Source of the DNA: Micromonospora sp. WMMD1128
Lineage (GTDB): Bacteria > Actinomycetota > Actinomycetes > Mycobacteriales > Micromonosporaceae
Length of the DNA stretch: 64,000 nt
Reading direction: 5' to 3'
Assembly: GCF_027497235.1 (NCBI RefSeq)
Contig: NZ_CP114902.1
Span: forward strand, 1,687,501 to 1,751,500
Shown here: one piece after another, positions 55,804-62,445 of the stretch
How the letters are laid out: the number at the start of each line of letters is the position of its first letter
Numbering within the stretch: position 1 is the first letter of the stretch
The notes under the pieces: generated by a model
What the model was told of the DNA's origin: nothing
The model's database searches: none
The model's input: the letters and a program-made list of their open reading frames with translations, nothing else
Position numbers and translations under genes: made by a program

Positions 55804-56095
55804 ATCCGCGCACCGCGCACGGAACGTCACCGAATTGGCCCCTTGCCCGCGCCGGCGGCCCTTGCGTCCGAGCAGGTCAACCGGCTGATGCGGATAGGGC
55901 TGCAGGTCAAAGGCGCCGAGCAGCGCCCTCTCACCCCGCCTCAGGCCGTTCACGCTCAGCTACCACTGCGGGCGAATCTTGGTACGGCACGGCCCCTCCG
56001 GGGCTTTCTGTGCCAGGATCTCCAGTTGTCCCGGGCGGTGGGAAAATGATGCCGGATAGCGGGACTTTCGCCTGACCGCACTCCAGTTCGCCGAA

Positions 56096-56170
56096 GTGGC
56101 GGCATCCCGGTGCGCCCGACCCCGCCACCTCGCCGAAGTGGAGTCGATCAAGGGCGCCGGATGCCGCCAT
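56096..56170. repeat. inverted repeat near the end of the hydrolase gene
   Basis: GTGGCGGCATCC (56096-56107) is complementary to GGATGCCGCCAT (56159-56170) at 11 of 12 positions. It could end the minus-strand hydrolase transcript. Confidence 0.4.
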
Positions 56171-56200
56171 CTGGGGGGGGGCGGAGTCGATCAAGGCTGG

Positions 56201-56926
56201 TCAGAGGGCGGTGAGCAGGTGGAACAGGGCGGCGCGTACGGCGGCGCGGGACTCCTCGCTGTGGTCCAGGGCGTCGAACCCGTGCCGCCCGTTCGGCACG
56301 TCGACCACGTGCAGCGGCAGGCCGCGCCGGCTGGCGGCAGCCGTGAACGCCGTGACCCCGGCGTCGACCTCGGGCCGCTCCCGCCCGACCCGGCTCAGCA
56401 CGAGCGGCGGCAGGGTGGCCCCGCCCGTCGCGAGGACGTCGATCGGATGGAAGCGCGAGTCGACCGGGGGCCATTCGGGCAGCGGCGCCAGCAGGGGGTA
56501 CGTCGCGGCGAGCCCGCGTAGCCAGCGGGGCGGATCGCGTAGCCAGTCGCCGATCAGCAGCCCGGCTCCGGAGAAGAACCAGAGGGCCACCCGTTCGGAG
56601 TCGACGCGCGGGTCGGCGCGGACGAGGTCGGCCGTGTCGGTGATCCGGGCGGCGACCGTGGTCAGGTCGTCGGGGCTCGCCACGGTGAGCCGGGGGATCG
56701 CGACGACCGCGCCGTTTTCGGCGAGCAGTGCGCCGTAGCCGCGGTAGAGCGGCCAGTCCCGGGCGTCGGGTGCGTCCGGTGGCCCGGGAACGCCGTGCAC
56801 CACCACGATCGCGGTGTGGCCGCCACCGCCGCCGGCCGGCAGGTGCAGGTCGACGTCGCCGTGTCGCTCGACCGGCGCGGGCGGCGGGTCGAGCACAAAC
56901 TGTGTCTCCCAGAAACTATTTGCCAT
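56201..56926 (-). CDS. alpha/beta-hydrolase-like protein
   Basis: The 241-residue protein has a hydrolase-like order: a strand with TAIVVVHGVPGPPDAPDARD (HG oxyanion motif), WFFSGAGLLIGDWLRDP in the place of the nucleophile elbow (SGAG) and a C-terminal DVPNGRHGFDALDHSEES with the expected His. It resembles dienelactone-hydrolase-type proteins. The ATG at 56924-56926 was chosen because TATGAT lies 7 nt upstream; a perfect 10-2-10 palindrome overlaps this promoter. Confidence 0.82.
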   Translation of the reverse strand: MANSFWETQFVLDPPPAPVERHGDVDLHLPAGGGGGHTAIVVVHGVPGPPDAPDARDWPLYRGYGALLAENGAVVAIPRLTVASPDDLTTVAARITDTADLVRADPRVDSERVALWFFSGAGLLIGDWLRDPPRWLRGLAATYPLLAPLPEWPPVDSRFHPIDVLATGGATLPPLVLSRVGRERPEVDAGVTAFTAAASRRGLPLHVVDVPNGRHGFDALDHSEESRAAVRAALFHLLTAL

Positions 56927-56936
56927 GACGCCGATC

Positions 56937-56958
56937 ATAGGGCAGCACGCTGCCCTAT
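56937..56958. promoter_or_regulatory. perfect palindrome over the hydrolase promoter
   Basis: ATAGGGCAGC-AC-GCTGCCCTAT is a perfect 22-bp dyad that abuts and partly covers the minus-strand TATGAT -10 box (56934-56939). It is a convincing repressor site; the regulator is not adjacent. Confidence 0.7.
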
Positions 56959-56969
56959 CAACCCTCCAC

Positions 56970-57137
56970 TCAGGAGGACGAAGCCTTGGCGTGCCGCTCG
57001 CGTAGCCGGTCCCGGATCTCCTCCGGCGTGTAGGCCCGGCGCTGCCGTTCCGCCCGGGCCACCACCACGCCGGTCGCCGCCACACCGGCGAGACCGGCCA
57101 GGCCGAGCACCTTCCACCACCGCATCCGTTGCCGCAT
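56970..57137 (-). CDS. small single-span membrane protein
   Basis: The 55-residue protein has one membrane segment (WWKVLGLAGLAGVAATGVVV) and a basic cytosolic tail (RAYTPEEIRDRLRERHAKAS). The ATG at 57135-57137 lies 6 nt after a minus-strand TACCCT box, so it is probably leaderless. It is divergent from the gene at 57157, with overlapping -10 boxes. Similar small proteins occur in related actinomycetes, function unknown. Confidence 0.7.
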   Translation of the reverse strand: MRQRMRWWKVLGLAGLAGVAATGVVVARAERQRRAYTPEEIRDRLRERHAKASSS

Positions 57138-57142
57138 CGGCT

Positions 57143-57149
57143 TAGGGTA
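57143..57149. promoter_or_regulatory. overlapping divergent -10 boxes
   Basis: TAGGGTA on the plus strand reads as TAGGGT (57143-57148) for the plus gene and as TACCCT (57149-57144) for the minus gene. The starts lie 8 and 6 nt away, so the two promoters must compete. Confidence 0.6.
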
Positions 57150-57156
57150 GTCCTCC

Positions 57157-57885
57157 ATGAGCATCAGCCTGGACGAGGCCGTGGAGCTGACCCGCACCGG
57201 CGACCTGTGGGTGTTCCGCGGGCGCAGCGTGCCCGACCGCGCGATCCAGCTCACCACCAACAGCCCGGTCAACCACGTGGGCATGGCGGTGGTGCTGGAC
57301 GACATGCCGCCGTTGATGTGGCACGCCGAGCTGGGCCGCTCCCTGACGGACATGTGGACCGGCACCCGCCAGCGTGGCGTCCAGCTGCACGACCTGCGGG
57401 ACGCCGTCTGCGTCTGGGCCAACCGGTACGGCCAGCGCGGTTGGCTGCGCCAGCTCGAACCGCCCGCCGACGCCGCCATGGAGGAGGCGGTGCTGCGTAC
57501 CGTGGCCCGTCTCGACGGCACACCGTTCCCGTCCACCGCGCAGCTCGCCTGGCGCTGGGCCCGGGGCCGGGTGCCGCACCCGCGCGGACGCGCGTTCGGG
57601 CCGGACGGCGGGAGAACGCCGGACGGCGGAAGGGTGTCGGACGGTGGAAGGGTGCCGGACGGTGACCGGCCGCAGCGCGGCGTGACGCCGGTGCGCGACC
57701 GGGCGCTGGAGACGGCGTACTGCGCGGAGGTGGTGGCGGTGACCTACGAGGCGATGGGGTTGCTGCCGGCTGGGCGACGGCCCAACTGGTACGACCCGGG
57801 CCGGTTCTGGAGCGGCGACGGCTTGGCGCTGACCGGCGGTGCGCGACTCGGCGCGGAGATCGAGGTGCGCATCCCGCCCCGGTGA
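57157..57885 (+). CDS. permuted papain-like (YiiX-type) protein
   Basis: The 242-residue protein begins with ELTRTGDLWVFRGRSVPDRA and a histidine in SPVNHVGMAVVLDD. The candidate cysteine is in ETAYCAEVVAVTYEAMG, a circularly permuted papain arrangement as in YiiX/NlpC-like proteins, with His before Cys. A short PDGGRT/PDGGRV/SDGGRV/PDGDR repeat (18-bp DNA repeats at 57601-57669) lies in a loop before the Cys. No signal peptide. The substrate may be a lipid or amide bond, unproven. Confidence 0.72.
   Translation: MSISLDEAVELTRTGDLWVFRGRSVPDRAIQLTTNSPVNHVGMAVVLDDMPPLMWHAELGRSLTDMWTGTRQRGVQLHDLRDAVCVWANRYGQRGWLRQLEPPADAAMEEAVLRTVARLDGTPFPSTAQLAWRWARGRVPHPRGRAFGPDGGRTPDGGRVSDGGRVPDGDRPQRGVTPVRDRALETAYCAEVVAVTYEAMGLLPAGRRPNWYDPGRFWSGDGLALTGGARLGAEIEVRIPPR
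57601..57669 (+). repeat. 18-bp coding tandem repeat
   Basis: Units of CCGGACGGCGGAAGGGTG type at 57601, 57619, 57637 and a partial one at 57655. They encode the hexapeptide repeat of the YiiX-type protein and are likely to vary in number between strains. Confidence 0.8.
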
Positions 57886-57925
57886 CCAGGTTTGCCTCGC
57901 TGACTGGCCGGTAAAGGTGATCGTC

Positions 57926-58315
57926 GTGACGGCTTCCACCGACCTCGACACGCTCACCGACTTCTTCGACCGCTACGGCGTGGCGTTGACCAGCGCAGAC
58001 GTGCCGGCCATCGCCGCCTGCTACGCGCTGCCCGGGCTGGTCGTCGCGGACACGTACAGCTTCTCGTTCACCTCGCCGGCGGCGGTGGCGCTCAGCTTCG
58101 TCGGTGCCGCCCCCGACTACCAGGAGCGGGAGCTGGTCGCCGCGAACGCGCAGATCGAGGACGTGCAGCAGGTGTCGGCCCTGCTCACCGAGGTGGCGGT
58201 GCGGTGGGAGTTCCTGGACAGCCAGGGCGGCGCGGTGCCCGGAGAGCGTTACCGCTATCTGCTGCGGGCGACCGACGAGGGCCCGGCCATCTGCACCGTC
58301 ATCCGTACCGCCTGA
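57926..58315 (+). CDS. NTF2-like (SnoaL-type) protein
   Basis: The 129-residue protein follows the NTF2-like fold: an N-terminal helix pair (DTLTDFFDRYGVALTSADVP), AACYALPGLVVADTYSFSF, and long strands ending RYRYLLRATDEGPAICTVIR. Members bind small ligands or act as isomerases; no function can be named. GTG at 57926 (AAAGG 8 nt upstream) is chosen over an in-frame GTG three codons earlier. Confidence 0.72.
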   Translation: MTASTDLDTLTDFFDRYGVALTSADVPAIAACYALPGLVVADTYSFSFTSPAAVALSFVGAAPDYQERELVAANAQIEDVQQVSALLTEVAVRWEFLDSQGGAVPGERYRYLLRATDEGPAICTVIRTA

Positions 58316-58319
58316 CGGT

Positions 58320-58366
58320 GTTAAGAAGGGGCCCCTCCTCTACCGAAAGCGTTAAGAAGGGGCCCC
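58320..58366. repeat. 31-bp-period GTTAAGAAGGGGCCCC tandem pair
   Basis: GTTAAGAAGGGGCCCC at 58320-58335 and 58351-58366, linked by TCCTCTACCGAAAGC. It is the same unit, period and linker as at 31998-32044. It lies between two convergent genes, 4 nt after a stop codon. Confidence 0.85.
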
Positions 58367-58377
58367 GCCTTACATGC

Positions 58378-59886
58378 TCAGCGGTGGCTGGCGGCCCAGC
58401 GGTCGGGGTCGGGGGCCGAGTGGAGGCCGGGTTCGTGCAGGTTCTCCTCGTCGAGCTGGCCGATCCGGCGGTAGGTGTCCGGGCGGCTGGTCCGCAGCAC
58501 CGCGCCCCAGATCAGGCCGAGCACCCCGGCGGCCACCGGGATCGCCGGCAGCAGCCACTTCAGATAGCTGGCGGTGTCCGGCGCGAGGAGCGCGTCGAAG
58601 TTGAACAGCAGCACCAGCAGCACGGCGGCGAGCAGGACCGTGCCGAGGCTCGGCGCGATGGCCCGCTGCCAGGCCGACTCCGGGCCGCCGCGACCCCGGA
58701 AGAAGCCGACGACTGCGGCCGAGGTGAGCGTCATCAGCAGGACGACGCCGACCGCGGCGGCGCCGGACAGCCAGGTGAACAGGTCGATGACCGGGTCGCG
58801 GCCGGTCATCGCGAACCCCAGGAACACGACCACGGCCAGGATGCTCTGCACCACCGAGCCGGCGATCGGGGCGCCGCTGCGGCTGGACGTCGCGCCGAGG
58901 ACGCGGGGCAGCACGTTCTCCCGGCCGAGCGCGAACAGGTAGCGGGCCACGCCGTTGTGGAACGACAGCAGGGCGGCCAGCACGCTGGTGATGAACAGGA
59001 CGTTCGCGATGTCCGCGACGACGGCGCCGGTGTACTGGTCGAGGGCGCCGAAGATCAGGCCCGGGCCCGCCTCGGCGCTTGCCTGCGGCGCGTTGTCCGG
59101 CCCGGTCAGCACGGTGAGCGCCCAGGCGGAGAAGGCGTAGAACAGGCCGGTGAACGCGACCGCGATGTAGGTGGCCCGGGCCACGGTGCGCCGCGGGTCC
59201 TTGACCTCCTCGCTGTAGATCGCGCCGCTCTCGAAGCCGGTGAACGAGGCGATGGTGAACGCGAGCACGGCCCCGAAACCGGCCCCGAACAGGTGACCGG
59301 GGCTGATCCCGGCGGTGGTGACGCTGCCGCCGTCCGGATGGGCGAACGCGACCAGGTCGAAGATCAGCACCGCGACGCACTCGAGGACGAGCAGCACCGC
59401 GAGCACGCTGGCGTTCAGGTCGATCCGCAGCACGCCGAGCAGGCCGATGAAGACCCAGGCCAGGAGCGCCCACACCCACCAGTCGAGGGTGAGCCCGGCC
59501 TTGGCCGTCATGAAGTCCGTCATGATCGCGCCGAACAGCCCGTAGAGACCGATCTGGATCGCGTTGTAGGCGGCCAACGCGACCGCCGAGCCGGCCACCC
59601 CGCCGGCTCGACCGAGGCCGTTGGCGATGTACGCGTAGAACGCGCCGGCGTTCGCGACGTACCGGCTCATCGCGGCGTAGCCGGTGGCGAACACGGCGAG
59701 GACGGCCGCGAGCAGCACGTAGCCCAGCGCGGCGCCGATGTTGCCGCTGACCGCGTACATGGTGGTGACACCGCCACCGAGGACGGTCAGCGGGGCCGAC
59801 GCGGCGACGGTGAAGAAGACGAGGTGGGCGGTGCCGAGACGGCCACGGCGCAGCCCACCGTCGGAGAAGAACGGATCGGAGGACAA
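58378..59886 (-). CDS. APC family amino acid/polyamine permease
   Basis: The 502-residue protein has about 12 to 14 membrane segments. It has the APC start TAHLVFFTVAASAPLTVLGG, SFTGFESGAIYSEEVKDPRR (the conserved GFE...EE.K.P motif) and NGVARYLFALGRENVLPRVL. It is probably an amino acid importer; specificity is unknown. It starts at TTG 59884-59886 with GGAG 5 nt before. A TTGTCA-17-TACCCT promoter lies about 58 nt upstream. Confidence 0.92.
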   Translation of the reverse strand: MSSDPFFSDGGLRRGRLGTAHLVFFTVAASAPLTVLGGGVTTMYAVSGNIGAALGYVLLAAVLAVFATGYAAMSRYVANAGAFYAYIANGLGRAGGVAGSAVALAAYNAIQIGLYGLFGAIMTDFMTAKAGLTLDWWVWALLAWVFIGLLGVLRIDLNASVLAVLLVLECVAVLIFDLVAFAHPDGGSVTTAGISPGHLFGAGFGAVLAFTIASFTGFESGAIYSEEVKDPRRTVARATYIAVAFTGLFYAFSAWALTVLTGPDNAPQASAEAGPGLIFGALDQYTGAVVADIANVLFITSVLAALLSFHNGVARYLFALGRENVLPRVLGATSSRSGAPIAGSVVQSILAVVVFLGFAMTGRDPVIDLFTWLSGAAAVGVVLLMTLTSAAVVGFFRGRGGPESAWQRAIAPSLGTVLLAAVLLVLLFNFDALLAPDTASYLKWLLPAIPVAAGVLGLIWGAVLRTSRPDTYRRIGQLDEENLHEPGLHSAPDPDRWAASHR

Positions 59887-59943
59887 GGCTTCTCCAGGGG
59901 AGGGGAAGGGGTTTGAGGTGTCTATTTAGGAACAGCCTGAAGC

Positions 59944-59972
59944 AGGGTATTGGTGATCACGGATCGTGACAA
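59944..59972 (-). promoter_or_regulatory. promoter of the APC permease
   Basis: On the minus strand TTGTCA (59972-59967) and TACCCT (59949-59944) are spaced by 17 bp. The spacer contains the palindrome GTGATCAC (59953-59960), possibly a regulator site. Confidence 0.65.
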
Positions 59973-60014
59973 GCCCACTTCGATATCGATTGGGATGCGC
60001 GTGAGAGAGCGGAA

Positions 60015-60043
60015 TTGAGCTGTGCGTGGTCATGCCGTACCGT
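60015..60043 (+). promoter_or_regulatory. promoter of the GPP34 gene
   Basis: TTGAGC (60015-60020) and TACCGT (60038-60043) are 17 bp apart. The ATG follows 40 nt downstream of the -10 and has GAGGA 6 nt before it. Confidence 0.6.
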
Positions 60044-60082
60044 CCCGTGTCGACGATCACGGCCACCGTTCGAGGATGGACC

Positions 60083-60736
60083 ATGACCTACCCCGGGGCA
60101 CAAGCCACGTACCGGCTCGCCGATGCGCTGTTCCTCATCGGACATGACGAGTTCACCGGAAAGCCGCACGTCGCCGTCGACCGGTTGGAGTGCGGGCTGG
60201 CCGGCGCCGCGCTCGCCGAGCTGATGTTCGAGGGTCGGATCGCCCTCGACGGTGGCGGCATCGCCGCGGTCGACCCGCGGCTCTGGCAGGAACCGCTGAC
60301 CGACCTGCTGATCACCGAGATCCTGCGCCGGGAGGGCGCGCATCCCGCCCGGCTGTGGATCCGCTACCTGCGGAGCCAGCTCAACATCAACGAGCGGGTC
60401 GGCACCCGGCTGGTCACCGCCGGCGTCCTCCGCCGGGAGCAGGGCAAGCTGATCGGCCGTCAGGTGCGGTGGCCGGCCATCGACCCGAACCAGGCGGCCT
60501 CGCCGCGGGTCCGGCTGACCGCCATGCTGATGCACTCGTCCCCGGCCGAGCTGGACCCGGGCACGCTGCTGCTGGCGAGTCTCGGCGAGGCGGTCGGGCT
60601 CGCCGCGCACATCTTCGACCCGCAGGTCGGCGGCCGGATGCGGGACTGTCGCCGGTTCCTGCCGGCGCAGCTCGACGGGTTGCTCGCCGCGGTGGTGGGC
60701 GCGCTCGACGTCAGCACCACGACCGTGCGCCGCTGA
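60083..60736 (+). CDS. GPP34 (GOLPH3-like) family protein
   Basis: The 217-residue soluble helical protein has the family pattern LADALFLIGHDEFTGKPHVA, LECGLAGAALAELMFEGRIA, a middle RLWIRYLRSQLNINERVGTR (the KxxxL region) and LDGLLAAVVGALDVSTTT near the end. Eukaryotic GPP34 proteins bind PI4P; actinobacteria carry several of unknown function. The ATG at 60083 was preferred over a start 19 codons earlier because of the GAGGA site. Confidence 0.92.
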   Translation: MTYPGAQATYRLADALFLIGHDEFTGKPHVAVDRLECGLAGAALAELMFEGRIALDGGGIAAVDPRLWQEPLTDLLITEILRREGAHPARLWIRYLRSQLNINERVGTRLVTAGVLRREQGKLIGRQVRWPAIDPNQAASPRVRLTAMLMHSSPAELDPGTLLLASLGEAVGLAAHIFDPQVGGRMRDCRRFLPAQLDGLLAAVVGALDVSTTTVRR

Positions 60737-60784
60737 CGCTCCGCCGCGCGCCCGACGGGAGCGGCGGGGCGCCGCCCCGGGCCG

Positions 60785-60815
60785 CGTCCCGCCCCGGCGG
60801 AAGCGGGGCGGGACG
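60785..60815. terminator. hairpin between GPP34 and GNAT genes
   Basis: CGTCCCGCCCC (60785-60795) pairs perfectly with GGGGCGGGACG (60805-60815) around a 9-nt loop between two convergent genes (stops at 60736 and 60828). Confidence 0.75.
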
Positions 60816-60827
60816 GGCGGGCCGTGC

Positions 60828-61427
60828 TCAGGCGGGTTCGCGCCACATCGGGTAGAGGCTGGGGCCGCCGGGCAGGTCGAGCGTGACGGGGCGGCGCCGG
60901 AAGCCGAGCCGCTCGTACAACGCGGCGTTGCGCGGCGTGCTGGCCTCCAGGTACGCGGCCGTTCCTGACTGATCCAGATCGGTCAACTTGTCGCGCAGCA
61001 GCGCCGAGCCGACGCCGCTGCCGTGGTGCTCGGGGCGCACCGCGATGAACGGTAGGTACCAGTGCGGCTCGCCGGGGTGGTTCGCGGCCATCAACTCGTC
61101 GAGCACCGCGAACCGCTTCATCGCCTCCGTGCCGATCGCGGACTCCAACTCGGCCAGTTCCTCGCCCTCGTCGCCGTCGTGATCGCCGTCGACCGGCAGC
61201 CAGAGCGTGGCGCCCAGCCCGTCGCCGGCCACATGCACTTCGCCGGTGCGCAGCGCCAGCGCGACGAACGGCCCGAAGAAGGCGGGGTGGACCCGCGCCC
61301 GGTGGTCGTCCGCCGGGAAGATCCAGCCGCTCACCGGGTCGCGCATGAACGCCTCGGCGAGGATGCCGGTCACGACGGCGTGGTCCGCTGTGGACGCTCG
61401 TCGGATGTTGCCCTGCCACTCAGTCAT
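60828..61427 (-). CDS. GNAT family N-acetyltransferase
   Basis: The 199-residue protein has the acetyl-CoA site IAVRPEHHGSGVGSALLRDK and the C-terminal YLEASTPRNAALYERLGF. The N-terminal part (DHAVVTGILAEAFMRDPVSG) matches the group of actinobacterial acetyltransferases with a WYLPFIAVRP stretch. The ATG at 61425-61427 was chosen over one 8 codons earlier. The substrate is unknown. Confidence 0.9.
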   Translation of the reverse strand: MTEWQGNIRRASTADHAVVTGILAEAFMRDPVSGWIFPADDHRARVHPAFFGPFVALALRTGEVHVAGDGLGATLWLPVDGDHDGDEGEELAELESAIGTEAMKRFAVLDELMAANHPGEPHWYLPFIAVRPEHHGSGVGSALLRDKLTDLDQSGTAAYLEASTPRNAALYERLGFRRRPVTLDLPGGPSLYPMWREPA

Positions 61428-61616
61428 TGGCCACCCGTCCTGCCGCTGCACGAGCCATTGTGGTCATCGATCGGCGTGCAACTTATCAGGTGGCTCCGCC
61501 CTGCGGCAGGGCTGCGGATCGGACACTCGCCGCAGACCGGTCCTTCTGGCTAGGCTGGCGCAGTCCGCCAACGGGGGAGGGCAGTCGGGCGTTCCTCGCC
61601 CGCCGACAGGAGGAAC

Positions 61617-62315
61617 ATGTCCCGCACCCGTCGTGCCCCGTCGCCCGCGTCCGCCGTCACCTCGTCCCCCTGGATCCTCGTCGGCGCCGGGGTGGTCGTG
61701 ATGGTGGTGCTGCTGGTGGTGGCGCTCGGCGCGGTGCGCGGGCGGCGGACGTTCCCGGCGCAGGGGCCGACGGATCCGGCCATGTCGTTGCCGGGTCTCC
61801 CGGTCGCGCCGGCGACCAGTCCCGCGGTGACCGGTGGGGCGCCGGGCGCGGCGTCGCGTCCGGTGGCGCCCGGGCTGTCGCCCCGGTCGACCGTGCTGCC
61901 CGCCCGGCCGACGCCGGCCGCGTCGACCGGCAGCCCCCGTGGTGACGTCCGACCGGCTCCGCCCGCGCCTCCGTCGCCTCCGCCGCCGGCCCCGCGGTCC
62001 GCGGTGACCGGCCGGTACGGCGTGGTGAACACGTTCGACGGCGGCTTCATCGGCGAGGTGCTGCTTGTCAACACCGGCCGGTCGGCGCACGGCTGGGCGG
62101 TGCGGCTGACGTTCCCGCGCGGCCGGCTGGTCACCGCCTGGGTGGAGGGTGCGGAGCAGGGCCCGTTCGGCTTCGACGGTCGGGTCTTCACCTATCGCAG
62201 CGGGGTCGACCTGGGTGCGGGCGCGTCGGTGCCGGTGCGGTTCCACTTCGAGCAGACCGGCACCACCCGTCCGGACGGCTGCACGGTCGACGGGGTGTCC
62301 TGCGCCGGTCTCTGA
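61617..62315 (+). CDS. secreted or anchored protein with CBM2-like domain
   Basis: The 232-residue protein has an N-terminal membrane segment (SSPWILVGAGVVVMVVLLVV), a Pro/Ala/Ser-rich linker (about 45-130) and a C-terminal beta-sandwich resembling family 2 carbohydrate-binding modules (YGVVNTFDGGFIGEVLLVNT, GWAVRLTFPRGRLVTAWVEG). The sandwich has the final Cys pair in DGCTVDGVSCAGL. The tryptophans that bind cellulose are not clearly kept. AGGAGGAAC precedes the ATG. Confidence 0.8.
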   Translation: MSRTRRAPSPASAVTSSPWILVGAGVVVMVVLLVVALGAVRGRRTFPAQGPTDPAMSLPGLPVAPATSPAVTGGAPGAASRPVAPGLSPRSTVLPARPTPAASTGSPRGDVRPAPPAPPSPPPPAPRSAVTGRYGVVNTFDGGFIGEVLLVNTGRSAHGWAVRLTFPRGRLVTAWVEGAEQGPFGFDGRVFTYRSGVDLGAGASVPVRFHFEQTGTTRPDGCTVDGVSCAGL

Positions 62316-62338
62316 GTCGCCGAGCGCCGACAAATGCG

Positions 62339-62412
62339 CTTTCCGCAAGATGTCTGCCGTGTTGCGACGATGTTTGCAAGGCATTGCAGAATCTTTCCGC
62401 AAGGGCTAGCGT
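62339..62412 (+). promoter_or_regulatory. alpha-amylase promoter with MalR-like dyad and direct repeats
   Basis: TTGCAG (62384-62389) and TAGCGT (62407-62412) form a 17-bp-spaced promoter. TGCAA-GGCA-TTGCA (62375-62388) is a dyad covering the -35. CTTTCCGCAAG occurs twice (62339-62349 and 62393-62403). TGCAAG/CTTGCA-type sites are targets of LacI-family maltose regulators in Streptomyces. Confidence 0.6.
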
Positions 62413-62445
62413 GCGGGCGAATCAGCGACCAGAGAAAGGCCGTCG

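Larger units (their letters stand above)
55258..56200. other. 943-bp non-coding repeat-rich region
   Basis: No reading frame here looks coding. The region holds five copies of a 16-bp repeat flanked by a 20-bp direct repeat, a long imperfect inverted repeat (56096-56170) and CGCCGAAGTGG and GGAGTCGATCAAGG duplications. It separates the C39 peptidase promoter from a hydrolase gene. It may be a decayed locus or a repeat hot spot. Confidence 0.6.

Noticed and set aside
55430..56075. overlapping frames of 100-270 codons in the repeat-rich gap
   Set aside because: All are Arg/Pro/Ser-rich, run through tandem repeats and have no ribosome binding site or family motif; the region is better described as non-coding.
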